Shown: positions 1 to 8,521, numbered from the stretch's first letter. The stretch: 16,693 bases of DNA from Syntrophomonas sp. UBA4922 (GCA_002398825.1 DHBS01000038.1:25803-42495); one strand, 5' to 3'. Notes: generated by a model from the letters alone, not told the origin. Translations and numbers: made by a program.

Positions 1-15
1 ACGCTCTTCCGATCT
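1..15 (+). other. Illumina TruSeq adapter remnant
   Basis: The first 15 bases, ACGCTCTTCCGATCT, are identical to the 3' end of the standard Illumina TruSeq sequencing adapter. They are an assembly or trimming artefact and not part of the genome. The last adapter base combines with the next two bases to make a false TGA stop (15-17) in the reading frame of hydB, which otherwise stays open to the insert boundary. Confidence 0.95.
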
Positions 16-1826
16 GAATAAATAGCTTTGATGAACTCAAATCGCTTCATGCAGAGCTTTCCAAACCCAGCGGCGCTACCCGGGTATATGTCGGATTCGG
101 GACTTGTGGCATAGCTGCCGGGGCCAAGGATTCCATGGCAGCCATGCAGGATGAGATACAAAAGCTTGAAATTACAGATGTTGAACTGATTAGGGTCGGT
201 TGTATGGGCAGCTGCTATGCGGAGCCTACCTTCGAAGTGGTGCGGCCCCATCAGCCTGCGGTAGTATACGGCTATGTAGATCAGGATAGCGCCAGGGAAA
301 TAGTGAGAATTCATCTGGCAGGAAACCGGCTGCTGGAACACCAGCGGATTCCTAAACCGGGAATTGACGACCGGCAGGTGCGTATTGCTTTGAGGAACTG
401 CGGCACAATTGATCCGGAATCCCTTGAAGACTATATAGCGGTACAAGGCTATCGGGCTTTGGGACAATGTCTCACCACAAAAACAGCGGAGGGGATTATT
501 CAAGAAGTGATTGGGTCAGGCCTCAGAGGCAGAGGCGGCGGCGGTTTCCCCACAGGTTTAAAGTGGAAAACCACAGCCTTAGCCCGGGACGATCAGAAGT
601 ATATCATCTGTAACGCGGATGAGGGCGACCCCGGTGCGTTTATGGACAGAAGCATTCTGGAAGGCGACCCCCATAGTGTTCTGGAGGCCATGGCTATTGC
701 GGGTCATGCGGTTGGAGCCAGTCAAGGCTATGTATACATAAGAGCAGAATACCCTCTGGCGGTTGCCAGGCTCTTGATCGCTATTGAGCAGGCCCAACAG
801 GCCGGGTTGTTGGGCAAAAACATTATGGGCACCGGGTTTGACTTTGATATAGACATCAAATATGGAGCCGGGGCCTTCGTTTGCGGGGAAGAAACTTCGC
901 TGATTCATTCCATTGAAGGAGACCGGGGCGAGCCCAGCAACAAGCCTCCGTTTCCGGCGGAAAGCGGCCTTTGGGGCCGGCCTTCTTCGGTGAATAATGT
1001 TGAAACCCTGGCCAATATCACCGCCATTATCCTTAAAGGACCGGACTGGTTTAGCTCAATTGGCACAGAACAAAGCAAGGGCACCAAAGTATTCGCCCTG
1101 GCTGGAAAAATAAAAAGAGTCGGTCTGTACGAAGTCCCTATGGGTATAACCGTGCGTGAGATAGTATATGAAATGGGTGGCGGCATTATCGATGATAAGG
1201 CATTTAAGGCGGCTCAGACCGGGGGACCGTCCGGGGGATGTATTCCCGCAGTATATTTGGATACCCCGATAGATTATGACAGCCTGGCTGCTATTGGCTC
1301 TATGATGGGTTCGGGCGGCATGATTATCATGGATGAAAATGACTGCATGGTCGATGTAGCCAAGTTTTACCTGGAATTTATCGTAGAAGAGTCCTGCGGG
1401 AAATGCACGCCCTGTCGAATAGGCAATAAGCGACTCTATGAGATGCTGGATAAAATAACCGGCGGCAAGGGAAGCCTGAAAGATCTTGCCAAGCTCAAAG
1501 AGCTTGGCGAAACCATTAAGGATACTTCTCTATGCGGCTTGGGACAGAGTTCCCCCAACCCCATACTCAGCACCTTGAAATACTTCCACCAGGAGTACGT
1601 AGGGCATGTTCAAGACAAAAAGTGCCAGGCCGGGCGCTGTTCGGCTCTTTTAGCATACTGCATCGATCCCGAAAAGTGCAGCGGCTGTATGGTTTGTGTG
1701 AAAAAATGCCCGGCACAATGCATCGAAGGCGCAGTCAAAAAGCCGCATCGTATCATACAGGATAAGTGCATCAAATGCGGTTCTTGCATGGCGGTATGTA
1801 AATTTGGCGCCATAGAGAAGCGCTAG
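16..1826 (+). CDS. hydB: NADH-dependent [FeFe]-hydrogenase flavoprotein subunit HydB (NuoF-like), 5'-partial
   Basis: FMN/NADH-binding subunit that passes electrons from NADH through Fe-S clusters to HydA in the cytoplasm. The frame is open from base 18 with no ATG, GTG or TTG before the ATG at 135. The coding homology starts earlier (thioredoxin-like segment with GTCGIAAGA near 99-125), so the real start lies beyond the contig end and 135 is an internal Met. Numbering from that Met: second half of the thioredoxin-like [2Fe-2S] domain with C23 and C27; 51-kDa core with GLRGRGGGGFPTG (129-141), NADEGDPGAF (160-169) and CGEETSLI (250-257); N3-type cluster C421/C424/C427 and C467; C-terminal double [4Fe-4S] ferredoxin (C515/518/521/525 and C545/548/551/555). 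hydA follows after 14 bases, so the two are one operon; a NuoE-like hydC is expected just upstream. Family assignment is firm. Whether the enzyme is bifurcating (also uses ferredoxin) cannot be decided here. Confidence 0.95.
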
Positions 1827-1840
1827 GGGAGGAGAAAATT

Positions 1841-3586
1841 ATGAATGAAGTAAAAATCGAAATTAATGGTGTAGAGTTGTCAGCTCCAGCAGATTTGACC
1901 ATATTGCAGGCCGCCCGTCTGGTTGATGTAGATATTCCAACACTATGTCATCTCGATCTGCACAATCCCCAAGTAGCCTTCAAAGAGGCTTCATGCCGGG
2001 TATGCATGGTGGAAATCGAAGGCAGAAAAAATCTGGCCCCGGCCTGTATCACTACAATAACCGAGGGAATGCGGGTCAAAACCAGCACCCCCAGAGCGAT
2101 CAGGGCCAGGAGAACCTCGGTGGAACTCCTGCTGTCCGATCATCCCCAGGACTGTTTGGTCTGCGAAAAGAACCAGAACTGTGATCTGCAGCAGCTGGCG
2201 GCTAAGCTGGGCTTAAGAAATGAGCTCAAATACCAAGGGGCTGTGTCCTGCTATGAAAAAGATTGCTCCAGCAATTCCATTCAGAGAAATCCTGATAAAT
2301 GCGTACTCTGCCGGAGATGCGAAATTATGTGCAACGACTTCCAAACCTGCGGCGTACTCTCAGCTGTGGGCAGAGGTTTTGAGACCATTATCAAACCCCC
2401 CTTTGGATTGCCTATGATGGAAACCGCCTGTACATTCTGCGGTCAATGCGTGGCGGTATGCCCCACCGCGGCCCTTTCGGAAATGAGTGTGGTCAGTGAG
2501 GTTTGGGATGCCATCAATAATCCCGATAAATTTGTAGTTGTTCAAACCGCTCCTGCAGTTAGGGTAGCCCTGGGCGAAGAGTTCGGCATGGAACCCGGGC
2601 AGGCGGTGACCGGCAAAATGGTAGCCCTGCTCAGGAAATTGGGTTTTGACAGAGTATTCGATACGGATTTTGCGGCGGATCTTACCATAATTGAAGAAGC
2701 CTCAGAGTTTGTACACCGCCTGCAGCACAATGGCATTCTGCCTATATTGACCAGTTGCTGTCCGGCCTGGGTCAAGTTCTTTGAACACCAGTTCCCTGAT
2801 TTGATGGCTATCCCCTCCAGTTGCAAATCTCCCCACGAGATGTTCGGCGCCATCGCTAAAAGCTACTATTGTGAGAAATTCGGAATAGACCCGCAAAGAC
2901 TTATAGTGGTATCGGTGATGCCCTGTCTGGCCAAAAAATACGAAGCAGCCCGGCCTGAACTCAGCAACAAAGGGAGCAGAAATGTTGATTATGTCATAAC
3001 CACCCGGGAATTAGCCAAAATGGCCAAAGAAGCCGCTATAGACTTTAAAGTGCTGGAAGACGAAGTATTTGACAATCCGCTGGGTGAGTCCACCGGTGCT
3101 TCGGTAATATTCGGAGCCACCGGCGGGGTAATCGAAGCCACCTTGAGGACGGCTTATGAATGGCTGACCGAAACCACTCTGGAGAAGGTCGATTTTGAGG
3201 AGCTGCGCGGTATGAAAGGCATCAAATCGGCTACTGTCAAAATCAATGGTATGGATGTGCGCATCGCCGTTGCTCACGGGCTGGGAAATGCCAGAACACT
3301 CCTGGAAAGTATCCGGGATGGTTCATGCCGCTACCACGCTATCGAAATTATGGCTTGTCCCGGCGGCTGCGTGGGCGGCGGCGGGCAGCCTTATCACCAC
3401 GGTGACATCGAGGTATTGAAGGCTCGCACCAGGGCCATCTACAATGAAGACCGGAATAAAACCCTGAGAAAGTCTCATGAAAATCCGTATGTGCAGGAGC
3501 TTTATAAGGAATTCCTGGGGAAACCTTATCAAGATAAAGCGATCAAATTCCTGCACACTCACTATACGGAGCGGGAAAATATTTAA
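1841..3586 (+). CDS. hydA: [FeFe]-hydrogenase catalytic subunit HydA
   Basis: Catalytic subunit reducing protons to H2 at the H-cluster. The 581 residues show the full modular layout: an N-terminal [2Fe-2S] domain (C36, C52, C55, C69); a His-ligated [4Fe-4S] site (H101, C105, C108, C114); two [4Fe-4S] ferredoxin motifs (C154/157/160 and C197/200/203/207 with partners); then the H-cluster domain with the three signatures TSCCPAW (304-310), MPCLAKKYE (360-368) and EIMACPGGCVGGGGQP (502-517). The C-terminal tail (about 550-580) is the small-subunit-like segment. All ligand cysteines I can identify are present, so it should be active. The ATG is preceded by GGGGAGGAG (1826-1834) at normal spacing. 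Length and domain order fit the trimeric/tetrameric NADH-linked group (A3-like) rather than the monomeric clostridial enzyme, in agreement with hydB immediately upstream. No terminator is visible after the stop. Confidence 0.97.
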   Translation: MNEVKIEINGVELSAPADLTILQAARLVDVDIPTLCHLDLHNPQVAFKEASCRVCMVEIEGRKNLAPACITTITEGMRVKTSTPRAIRARRTSVELLLSDHPQDCLVCEKNQNCDLQQLAAKLGLRNELKYQGAVSCYEKDCSSNSIQRNPDKCVLCRRCEIMCNDFQTCGVLSAVGRGFETIIKPPFGLPMMETACTFCGQCVAVCPTAALSEMSVVSEVWDAINNPDKFVVVQTAPAVRVALGEEFGMEPGQAVTGKMVALLRKLGFDRVFDTDFAADLTIIEEASEFVHRLQHNGILPILTSCCPAWVKFFEHQFPDLMAIPSSCKSPHEMFGAIAKSYYCEKFGIDPQRLIVVSVMPCLAKKYEAARPELSNKGSRNVDYVITTRELAKMAKEAAIDFKVLEDEVFDNPLGESTGASVIFGATGGVIEATLRTAYEWLTETTLEKVDFEELRGMKGIKSATVKINGMDVRIAVAHGLGNARTLLESIRDGSCRYHAIEIMACPGGCVGGGGQPYHHGDIEVLKARTRAIYNEDRNKTLRKSHENPYVQELYKEFLGKPYQDKAIKFLHTHYTERENI

Positions 3587-3599
3587 CAAAATGAACCTG

Positions 3600-3697
3600 C
3601 TTGCACAAATTGAGGAGTTGCATTTGATAAAAGCCGTTAATGCGGATATAGATTATTTATTGACGAATAATCGAAATTACTGGAGGAATTGTGCAAG
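3600..3697. repeat. Imperfect inverted repeat flanking a candidate promoter
   Basis: CTTGCACAA (3600-3608) is matched by its exact reverse complement TTGTGCAAG (3689-3697). The match extends inward to AATT/AATT if one bulged base is allowed. The arms lie on either side of the candidate promoter at 3624-3652 in the 186-bp gap between hydA and the transporter. It could be a pair of operator half-sites or chance; I recognise no known regulator motif. Confidence 0.3.
3624..3652 (+). promoter_or_regulatory. Candidate sigma-A promoter of the BMP/ABC transporter operon
   Basis: TTGATA (3624-3629) and TATAGA (3647-3652) are separated by exactly 17 bases in an AT-rich gap, about 115 bases upstream of the lipoprotein start. 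The -35 matches 5 of 6 consensus positions and the -10 matches 4 of 6. There is no hairpin with a T-run between hydA and this site, so read-through from the hydrogenase genes is also possible. Confidence 0.4.
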
Positions 3698-3772
3698 TAA
3701 ACCAAGAATTAATAACTCCATGTATGCTGCCCCAGTTGGATACTAAAACTATGATTTGAAGGAGGTTGAACC

Positions 3773-4894
3773 GTGAAGAGACCTACTAGGAAAAATCTGG
3801 CCCTAATGCTGCTGCTGGTCTTTATGTTAACGGTTGTGGCAGGCTGTGCAGACAAAAAGGAAGAGTCTCAGACGGCCCCGCCGGCTGCAGGACAGGAGTT
3901 GCTGGTGGGCTTTATCTATGTGGGCCCCCCCGGTGATGCGGGTTGGACCTATGCTCACGATCAAGGCCGAAAATATCTGGAAGAGAAACTGCCTTACGTG
4001 AAAACCATTTTTCAAGAAAGCGTGAGCGAGGGCGCCGATGCGGAACGGGCTTTAAATGAGCTGGCGCAGAAGGGCTGTAAAGTGATATTCGCCACCAGCT
4101 ATGGTTTTATGGACAGCGTCATCCAAGTAGCGCCCAAGTATCCGGATGTGGTCTTTATGCACTGCTCCGGCTACAAACGGGATGCCAACGTAGGCACTTA
4201 CTTTGGGCGGGATTATCAGCCCCGTTATTTGAGCGGCCTGGTGGCAGGCAAGATGACCAAAAGCAACGAAATCGGCTATGTGGCAGCCTATCCGATCCCT
4301 GAGGTGATACGCTGTATCAATGCTTTTACGGTAGGGGTACGGGAAGTAAACCCCAGCGCTACAGTAAAAGTAGTCTGGACCAATACCTGGTATGATCCGG
4401 CCAAGGAGAAACAGGCGGCTTTAAGTCTGATAGAGGACGGCTGCGATTTGATTACGCAGCATCAAGACAGCTATGCGGCCCAACAAGCTGCCGAAGAAAA
4501 GGGCGTTTTGGCCATTGGCTGCGACAGTGACATGCACCCCTTCGCCCCCAATGCCAACCTGACTTCCCCCATTTTCAACTGGGGAGACTATTATGTCAGA
4601 ACAGTTGAACAGGTTAAGAACGGCACCTGGAAAAGCGGAGACTACTGGGGCGGATTGGAAGACGGCATCGTAGCCTTGGCCCCCATTTCCGATAAGGTTC
4701 CCGCAGATGTCAAACAAAACGTAGCTGCACAGGAAACCGGTCTCAAGGAAAAGAAATTTGACGTATTTAAAGGCCCTGTCAAAGACCAGCAAGGGAACAT
4801 CAAAATTGAAGCCGGCCAGACCATGAGCGATCAAGATATGCTGGCCCTTAACTGGTTTGTTGAAGGGGTAGTGGGAACGATTCCTGCACAATAA
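3773..4894 (+). CDS. BMP-family substrate-binding lipoprotein of a purine/nucleoside-type ABC importer
   Basis: Extracytoplasmic solute-binding protein of 373 residues anchored by a lipid. Residues 1-25 form a lipoprotein signal: a basic N-terminus (KRPTRK), a hydrophobic stretch and the lipobox VVAGC with C25 as the acylated Cys, followed by a short charged/Pro-rich linker. The remainder matches the basic membrane protein (BMP) fold: GFIYVGPPGDAGWTYAHDQG near 45-64, FATSYGFMDS near 104-113, and later IGCDSDMHPFAP, the expected ligand-pocket regions. Start is GTG with a strong AAGGAGG (3759-3765) seven bases upstream. It is followed by an ATPase and two permeases, the same layout as Bacillus nupNOPQ (guanosine uptake), and the operon ends in an adenine deaminase remnant, so a purine or purine nucleoside is the likely ligand. 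The exact substrate is inferred from context only. Confidence 0.9.
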   Translation: MKRPTRKNLALMLLLVFMLTVVAGCADKKEESQTAPPAAGQELLVGFIYVGPPGDAGWTYAHDQGRKYLEEKLPYVKTIFQESVSEGADAERALNELAQKGCKVIFATSYGFMDSVIQVAPKYPDVVFMHCSGYKRDANVGTYFGRDYQPRYLSGLVAGKMTKSNEIGYVAAYPIPEVIRCINAFTVGVREVNPSATVKVVWTNTWYDPAKEKQAALSLIEDGCDLITQHQDSYAAQQAAEEKGVLAIGCDSDMHPFAPNANLTSPIFNWGDYYVRTVEQVKNGTWKSGDYWGGLEDGIVALAPISDKVPADVKQNVAAQETGLKEKKFDVFKGPVKDQQGNIKIEAGQTMSDQDMLALNWFVEGVVGTIPAQ

Positions 4895-4923
4895 AGAACA
4901 GCCCCGGTTGAAACCAAGGGAGA

Positions 4924-4946
4924 AGAGGCGGCCCAAGGCCGCCTCT
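4924..4946 (+). promoter_or_regulatory. Perfect 10-bp GC-rich hairpin between binding-protein and ATPase genes
   Basis: AGAGGCGGCC (4924-4933) and GGCCGCCTCT (4937-4946) are exact reverse complements with a 3-base loop (CAA). No T-run follows, so it is not a standard intrinsic terminator. It lies 11 bases before the ATG of the ATPase and just after a GGAG core at 4919-4922. Possible roles are 3'-end stabilisation of the binding-protein mRNA, partial attenuation, or bringing the upstream GGAG close to the start codon. Confidence 0.75.
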
Positions 4947-4957
4947 AATATTGAATC

Positions 4958-6493
4958 ATGACAGTTGCCTTAGTGGAAATGCAGAATATTTGGAAATGCT
5001 TCCCCGGTGTGCAGGCCAACCGCGGTGTTGACCTGTGCTTGCTGCCCGGGGAGATTCATGCTTTGCTGGGCGAAAACGGAGCCGGTAAAACCACGCTAAT
5101 GAGTATTCTGGCGGGCATGTATCGCCCCGATAAGGGTAAGATCATACTCAAGGGGCAAGCGGTAGCGTTTAATTCTCCTCAAGACGCTATGGCTAAAGGC
5201 ATCGGGATGATTTATCAGCACTTTATGCTGGTTCCGCGTTTAACCGTGGCTGAAAACATTATATTGGGAGACAAGCGCTATCCTTTCTGGATACGAAAAA
5301 AACAGCTTAAAACGGAAGTTGAAAAGACCATCGCACATTATGGTTTCCAATTGGATCCCGACAAAAAAGTGAGCGGCTTATCGCTGGGAGAACAACAGCG
5401 GGTGGAAATACTTCGCGCCCTCTACCGAAAAAGCGAGGTGCTGATTCTTGATGAGCCCACCGCAGTGCTGACCCCCGGGGAGGCCCGGGAGCTTTTTACA
5501 ATCCTGAGGCAGATGGCAGACGAGGGCCGGGCCGTGATCTTAATTACCCACAAACTCAATGAGGTTATGGCAGTAGCTGATCGGGTAACAGTCTTGCGCA
5601 AAGGCGAGGTTGTTGAAAGCCTGCCTATTAGCAGGGTGGACAGTCGCAGCTTGACCCGCACGATGATAGGGCGGGAGACCCGGACGAATTACCGCAAGCT
5701 CCTAGAGAAAGACGGTTCGGTGGCATTGAAGGTGGAAGCGTTGCAGGTGGCAGGCGACCGGGGAGAGCTTATGGTCAAAGGGATCAACCTGGAGGCTAGA
5801 GAAGGGGAGATGGTGGCCATAGCCGGCGTGGCCGGCAATGGACAGGAAGAACTCCTGCAAGCCCTGGCGGGTATGAGAAGGGCAACTGCCGGGCGGGTCT
5901 TTTTGCAGGGAAGCGATATCACCCGTCTTACTGTGCGGGAGTTGCTGCAAAGAGGCGTGCGCATGATTCCGGAAGACCGGATGCATACCGGATTGGTCGG
6001 CAACTTGGGCGTGGCTGAAAATATCATATTGCGCGATTACCAGAGTCCCGCCTACAGTTCTAAGACCTTATTAAAATCTAAACATATTGATCAGGTGGCA
6101 AAGAGCCTGGTGGAGAGGTTTACTATTTCGACCCGCGATTTGATTAGTCCGATTCGCTTGCTATCGGGAGGCAACCTGCAGCGCTTGATGCTGGCCAGAG
6201 AACTGCTGCCCAAGCCAGCCTTATTACTGGCGTCCTATCCAGCCCGCGGCCTGGACGTAGGCGCCGCTGAGCATGTTTATGCCCTGCTGGATGAAGCCCG
6301 CAGCCAGGGAACCGCTATACTGGCGGTGATGGAAGATCTGGAAGAAATCCTTCAGCACGCTGACAAGGTGGCGGTGATGTATAATGGAAGACTGTCGCCA
6401 TTGATTCCGACAGGAGAGGCCGCCATGGATCAGCTGGGCGCCTGGATGGCGGGGATAGACTGGCCGCAAGAGGCTTCACCCGCGGTCAGTTAG
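4958..6493 (+). CDS. ABC importer ATP-binding protein with two nucleotide-binding domains (NupO/RbsA-like)
   Basis: Energises import of the BMP ligand at the inner face of the membrane. The 511 residues hold two fused ABC domains. Domain 1 has Walker A GENGAGKT (38-45), Q-loop Q87, signature LSLGEQQ (141-147), Walker B VLILDE (161-166) and switch H198. Domain 2 (about 255-500) has the degenerate P-loop GVAGNGQEEL (290-299), an intact signature LSGGNLQR (402-409) and a relaxed Walker B region (ALLLASYPARGLD). One strong and one weak site is normal for sugar/nucleoside importers of this kind. The sequence directly upstream of the ATG (TAATATTGAATC) has no Shine-Dalgarno. The only candidate, GGAG at 4919-4922, is 35 bases away behind a hairpin. 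An internal ATG (4979) also lacks a good site. Family is certain; substrate is inferred. Confidence 0.95.
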   Translation: MTVALVEMQNIWKCFPGVQANRGVDLCLLPGEIHALLGENGAGKTTLMSILAGMYRPDKGKIILKGQAVAFNSPQDAMAKGIGMIYQHFMLVPRLTVAENIILGDKRYPFWIRKKQLKTEVEKTIAHYGFQLDPDKKVSGLSLGEQQRVEILRALYRKSEVLILDEPTAVLTPGEARELFTILRQMADEGRAVILITHKLNEVMAVADRVTVLRKGEVVESLPISRVDSRSLTRTMIGRETRTNYRKLLEKDGSVALKVEALQVAGDRGELMVKGINLEAREGEMVAIAGVAGNGQEELLQALAGMRRATAGRVFLQGSDITRLTVRELLQRGVRMIPEDRMHTGLVGNLGVAENIILRDYQSPAYSSKTLLKSKHIDQVAKSLVERFTISTRDLISPIRLLSGGNLQRLMLARELLPKPALLLASYPARGLDVGAAEHVYALLDEARSQGTAILAVMEDLEEILQHADKVAVMYNGRLSPLIPTGEAAMDQLGAWMAGIDWPQEASPAVS

Positions 6494-6524
6494 TCATGTA
6501 AAGATTAAAAGGAGTGTTGCTTGA

Positions 6525-7595
6525 ATGCCCTTTCATTTAGTCAGACGGCAAGAGAGCGGTATGGGCATACGCATAATGGTACCGTTGTTTTCGGTGCTTT
6601 TATCGCTGCTAGCCGGTGCTGTCTTGTTGTGGCTTTACGGGCATTCTCCGCTGATAGTCTATGAGAGCATGCTGAAAAGCGCCTTTGGCAGCTATTACGG
6701 CTTTTCGGAGACCCTGGTCAAAGCCATCCCGTTGATGCTGGCCGCCTTGGGCATATCTCTGGCTTTTCGCATGAAGCTTTGGAATATCGGCGCTGAAGGT
6801 CAGATTTATATGGGGGCTTTCGCTGCCAGCGGGGTGGCCTTGGCCTGGGGGCAGTGGTCGGCCTGGGTGTTGCTGCCGGCGATGATATTGGCCGGCATGC
6901 TGGCCGGAGCCCTGTGGGCTTATATACCCGGAGTGCTCCGGGCTTCTCTGCAGGTGAACGAAACCCTTAGCTCCTTGTTGCTAAATTATGTGGCAATTCT
7001 CTGGGTGGATTATCTGGTCCTGGGGCCGTGGAAGGACCCCAAAGGCCTGAATTTCCCGCTGACCCCGCGCTTTACCGAAAATGCCACTTTGCCTACTTGG
7101 GGCGATTCAAGAGTACACTTGGGGTTGCTGGCAGCTCTGTTATTGGCGGTCATCCTGTGGGTAATAATGCGCCGCAGCCGCTGGGGCTACGAAATACGGG
7201 TAATCGGGGAAAGCTGGGATGCGGCCCGTTATGCGGGAATGAATATTTCGCGAAACATCGTACTGGTTATGGCATTAAGCGGTGCATTAGCGGCGCTTGC
7301 CGGGGTGTTTGAGGTCGCTGGCATCACCCACCGGCTGCAGCATGGATTGTCTCCGGGTTATGGATATAGCGCCATAATTGTGGCCTGGTTGGGACGCCTG
7401 AACCCCCTGGCTATCGTGCCGGTAGCAGTCTTGTTCGGAGGCATGCTGGTGGGGGGCTACAGCATTCAGACCGAGGGGGTGCCGGTATCAATTGCCCTGA
7501 TTCTTCAGGGATTAGTGCTTTTCTTCCTTTTAGGCGGAGAGGTGTTTCTCAGTCATCGCCTGGCCAGAAATGATAAAAGTGAGGTTGAGGGATGA
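6525..7595 (+). CDS. ABC importer permease, BPD_transp_2 family (NupP-like)
   Basis: First membrane subunit of the importer, 356 residues. Several long hydrophobic segments are visible, for example 18-40 (VPLFSVLLSLLAGAVLLWLYG), around 65-80, 110-135, 150-170, 203-218, 248-268 and the C-terminal stretch near 320-342. The cytoplasmic coupling loop is recognisable as IGESWDAARYAGMNI, matching the G-x-x-x-x-A-A-x-x-x-G-I/M pattern of this permease family. The ATG has AAAAGGAGTG upstream (RBS core about 6509-6514). Its last bases overlap the next gene by four (ATGA), the usual translational coupling between paired permeases of nucleoside-type systems. It is probably a heterodimer partner of the following permease. 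Confidence 0.93.
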   Translation: MPFHLVRRQESGMGIRIMVPLFSVLLSLLAGAVLLWLYGHSPLIVYESMLKSAFGSYYGFSETLVKAIPLMLAALGISLAFRMKLWNIGAEGQIYMGAFAASGVALAWGQWSAWVLLPAMILAGMLAGALWAYIPGVLRASLQVNETLSSLLLNYVAILWVDYLVLGPWKDPKGLNFPLTPRFTENATLPTWGDSRVHLGLLAALLLAVILWVIMRRSRWGYEIRVIGESWDAARYAGMNISRNIVLVMALSGALAALAGVFEVAGITHRLQHGLSPGYGYSAIIVAWLGRLNPLAIVPVAVLFGGMLVGGYSIQTEGVPVSIALILQGLVLFFLLGGEVFLSHRLARNDKSEVEG

Positions 7596-8521
7596 GCAGT
7601 ATCATGATGGTTGAGTTCCTGGCCGCAGCGGTTCAAGCCGGAACCCCGCTTTTGTTGGCAGCCTCCGGGGAGATGCTGGCGGAGCGTTCCGGGATAATGA
7701 ATCTGGGTGTGGAAGGCATGATGCTGATGGGGGCTGTATCAGGTTTTCTGGTTACGGTATTGACCGGCAATAACTGGTGGGGAATCGCAGCGGCGCTGCT
7801 GGCCGGGGGTCTGATGGCCTTAATCCATGCCTTGATCTGCATAACCCTGCGCGGCAACCAGGTAGTGAGCGGACTGGCTCTGACTATCTTCGGCAGCGGT
7901 TTAAGCGCCTTTATTGGCAAAGGCTATGTCGGCACTCCGCTGACAGATCGTTTCGCTGCTTTTCCAATCCCCGGCCTTTCGGAAATTCCAGGTATTGGCA
8001 GGGTGCTGTTTCAACAGGACGCCCTGGTCTACCTGAGTTTTATCCTGGTGCCGGTATTATATCTTTTGCTCTATAAAAGCTCATGGGGCCTGGCTTTGCG
8101 CGCCACCGGGGAAGACCCTGCTGCAGCTGACGCCAACGGCATTAACGTAGCTCGGATGCGCTACTTAAATACTTTCCTGGGCGGTGCCCTGGCCGGTTTG
8201 GGTGGAGCCTATCTATCCCTGGCCTTTGCCCCGGCATGGATGGAAAACATGACCTCAGGGCGAGGCTGGATTGCCCTGGCATTGGTTATTTTCGGCATGT
8301 GGAACCCGCTTTGGGTCATGGCGGGAGCGTATCTATTCGGCGGGGTTGAGGCCTTGACCTTTCGACTTCAAACCATCGGGGTTACTATCTCCCCGCTGTT
8401 TTTACAGATGCTGCCCTATGTCCTGACGATCCTGGTCTTGATCGCAGCCGTACAGAGACGGGCGCAGGAGGCCGGACCGCCGGCAGCCCTAGGGCTGCCT
8501 TATGACAGGGAAGAGCGCTGA
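7592..8521 (+). CDS. ABC importer permease, BPD_transp_2 family (NupQ-like)
   Basis: Second membrane subunit, 309 residues, starting inside the stop of the preceding permease (ATGA overlap at 7592-7595). N-terminal region AAAVQAGTPLLLAASGEMLA and the following ERSGIMNLGVEGMMLMGA are typical of the YufQ/NupQ half of these transporters. The coupling loop LRATGEDPAAADANGINV fits the family. Hydrophobic segments cover most of the protein (about 43-60, 63-84, 150-165, 195-215, 228-245, 265-290). Near the 3' end the coding sequence contains an 18-bp perfect palindrome (8482-8499). The operon continues after 45 bases into the adenine deaminase remnant, which suggests a purine ligand. I see no sign of damage in this gene. 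Confidence 0.93.
   Translation: MSSIMMVEFLAAAVQAGTPLLLAASGEMLAERSGIMNLGVEGMMLMGAVSGFLVTVLTGNNWWGIAAALLAGGLMALIHALICITLRGNQVVSGLALTIFGSGLSAFIGKGYVGTPLTDRFAAFPIPGLSEIPGIGRVLFQQDALVYLSFILVPVLYLLLYKSSWGLALRATGEDPAAADANGINVARMRYLNTFLGGALAGLGGAYLSLAFAPAWMENMTSGRGWIALALVIFGMWNPLWVMAGAYLFGGVEALTFRLQTIGVTISPLFLQMLPYVLTILVLIAAVQRRAQEAGPPAALGLPYDREER
8482..8499. repeat. Perfect 18-bp palindrome in the 3' end of the second permease gene
   Basis: GGCAGCCCT (8482-8490) is followed directly by its exact reverse complement AGGGCTGCC (8491-8499). In RNA it can form a 7-bp GC-rich stem with a 4-base loop. No T-run follows. It sits just before the stop codon of the last intact transporter gene, where it could mark an mRNA 3' end or block exonucleases. 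Confidence 0.7.

Noticed and set aside
3591..3746. 51-codon open frame after hydA starting with ATG 3591
   Set aside because: It has no ribosome binding site, resembles no family I know, overlaps a likely promoter and inverted repeat, and lies in AT-rich intergenic sequence.
4421..4936. Long open frame on the minus strand, 171 codons
   Set aside because: It runs antisense to the well-supported BMP lipoprotein gene, has no family resemblance, and looks like a shadow of codon bias.
4924..4946. Hairpin before the ABC ATPase as a simple intrinsic terminator
   Set aside because: No T-run follows (TAATATTGAATC) and the downstream gene belongs to the same transporter, so full termination is unlikely.
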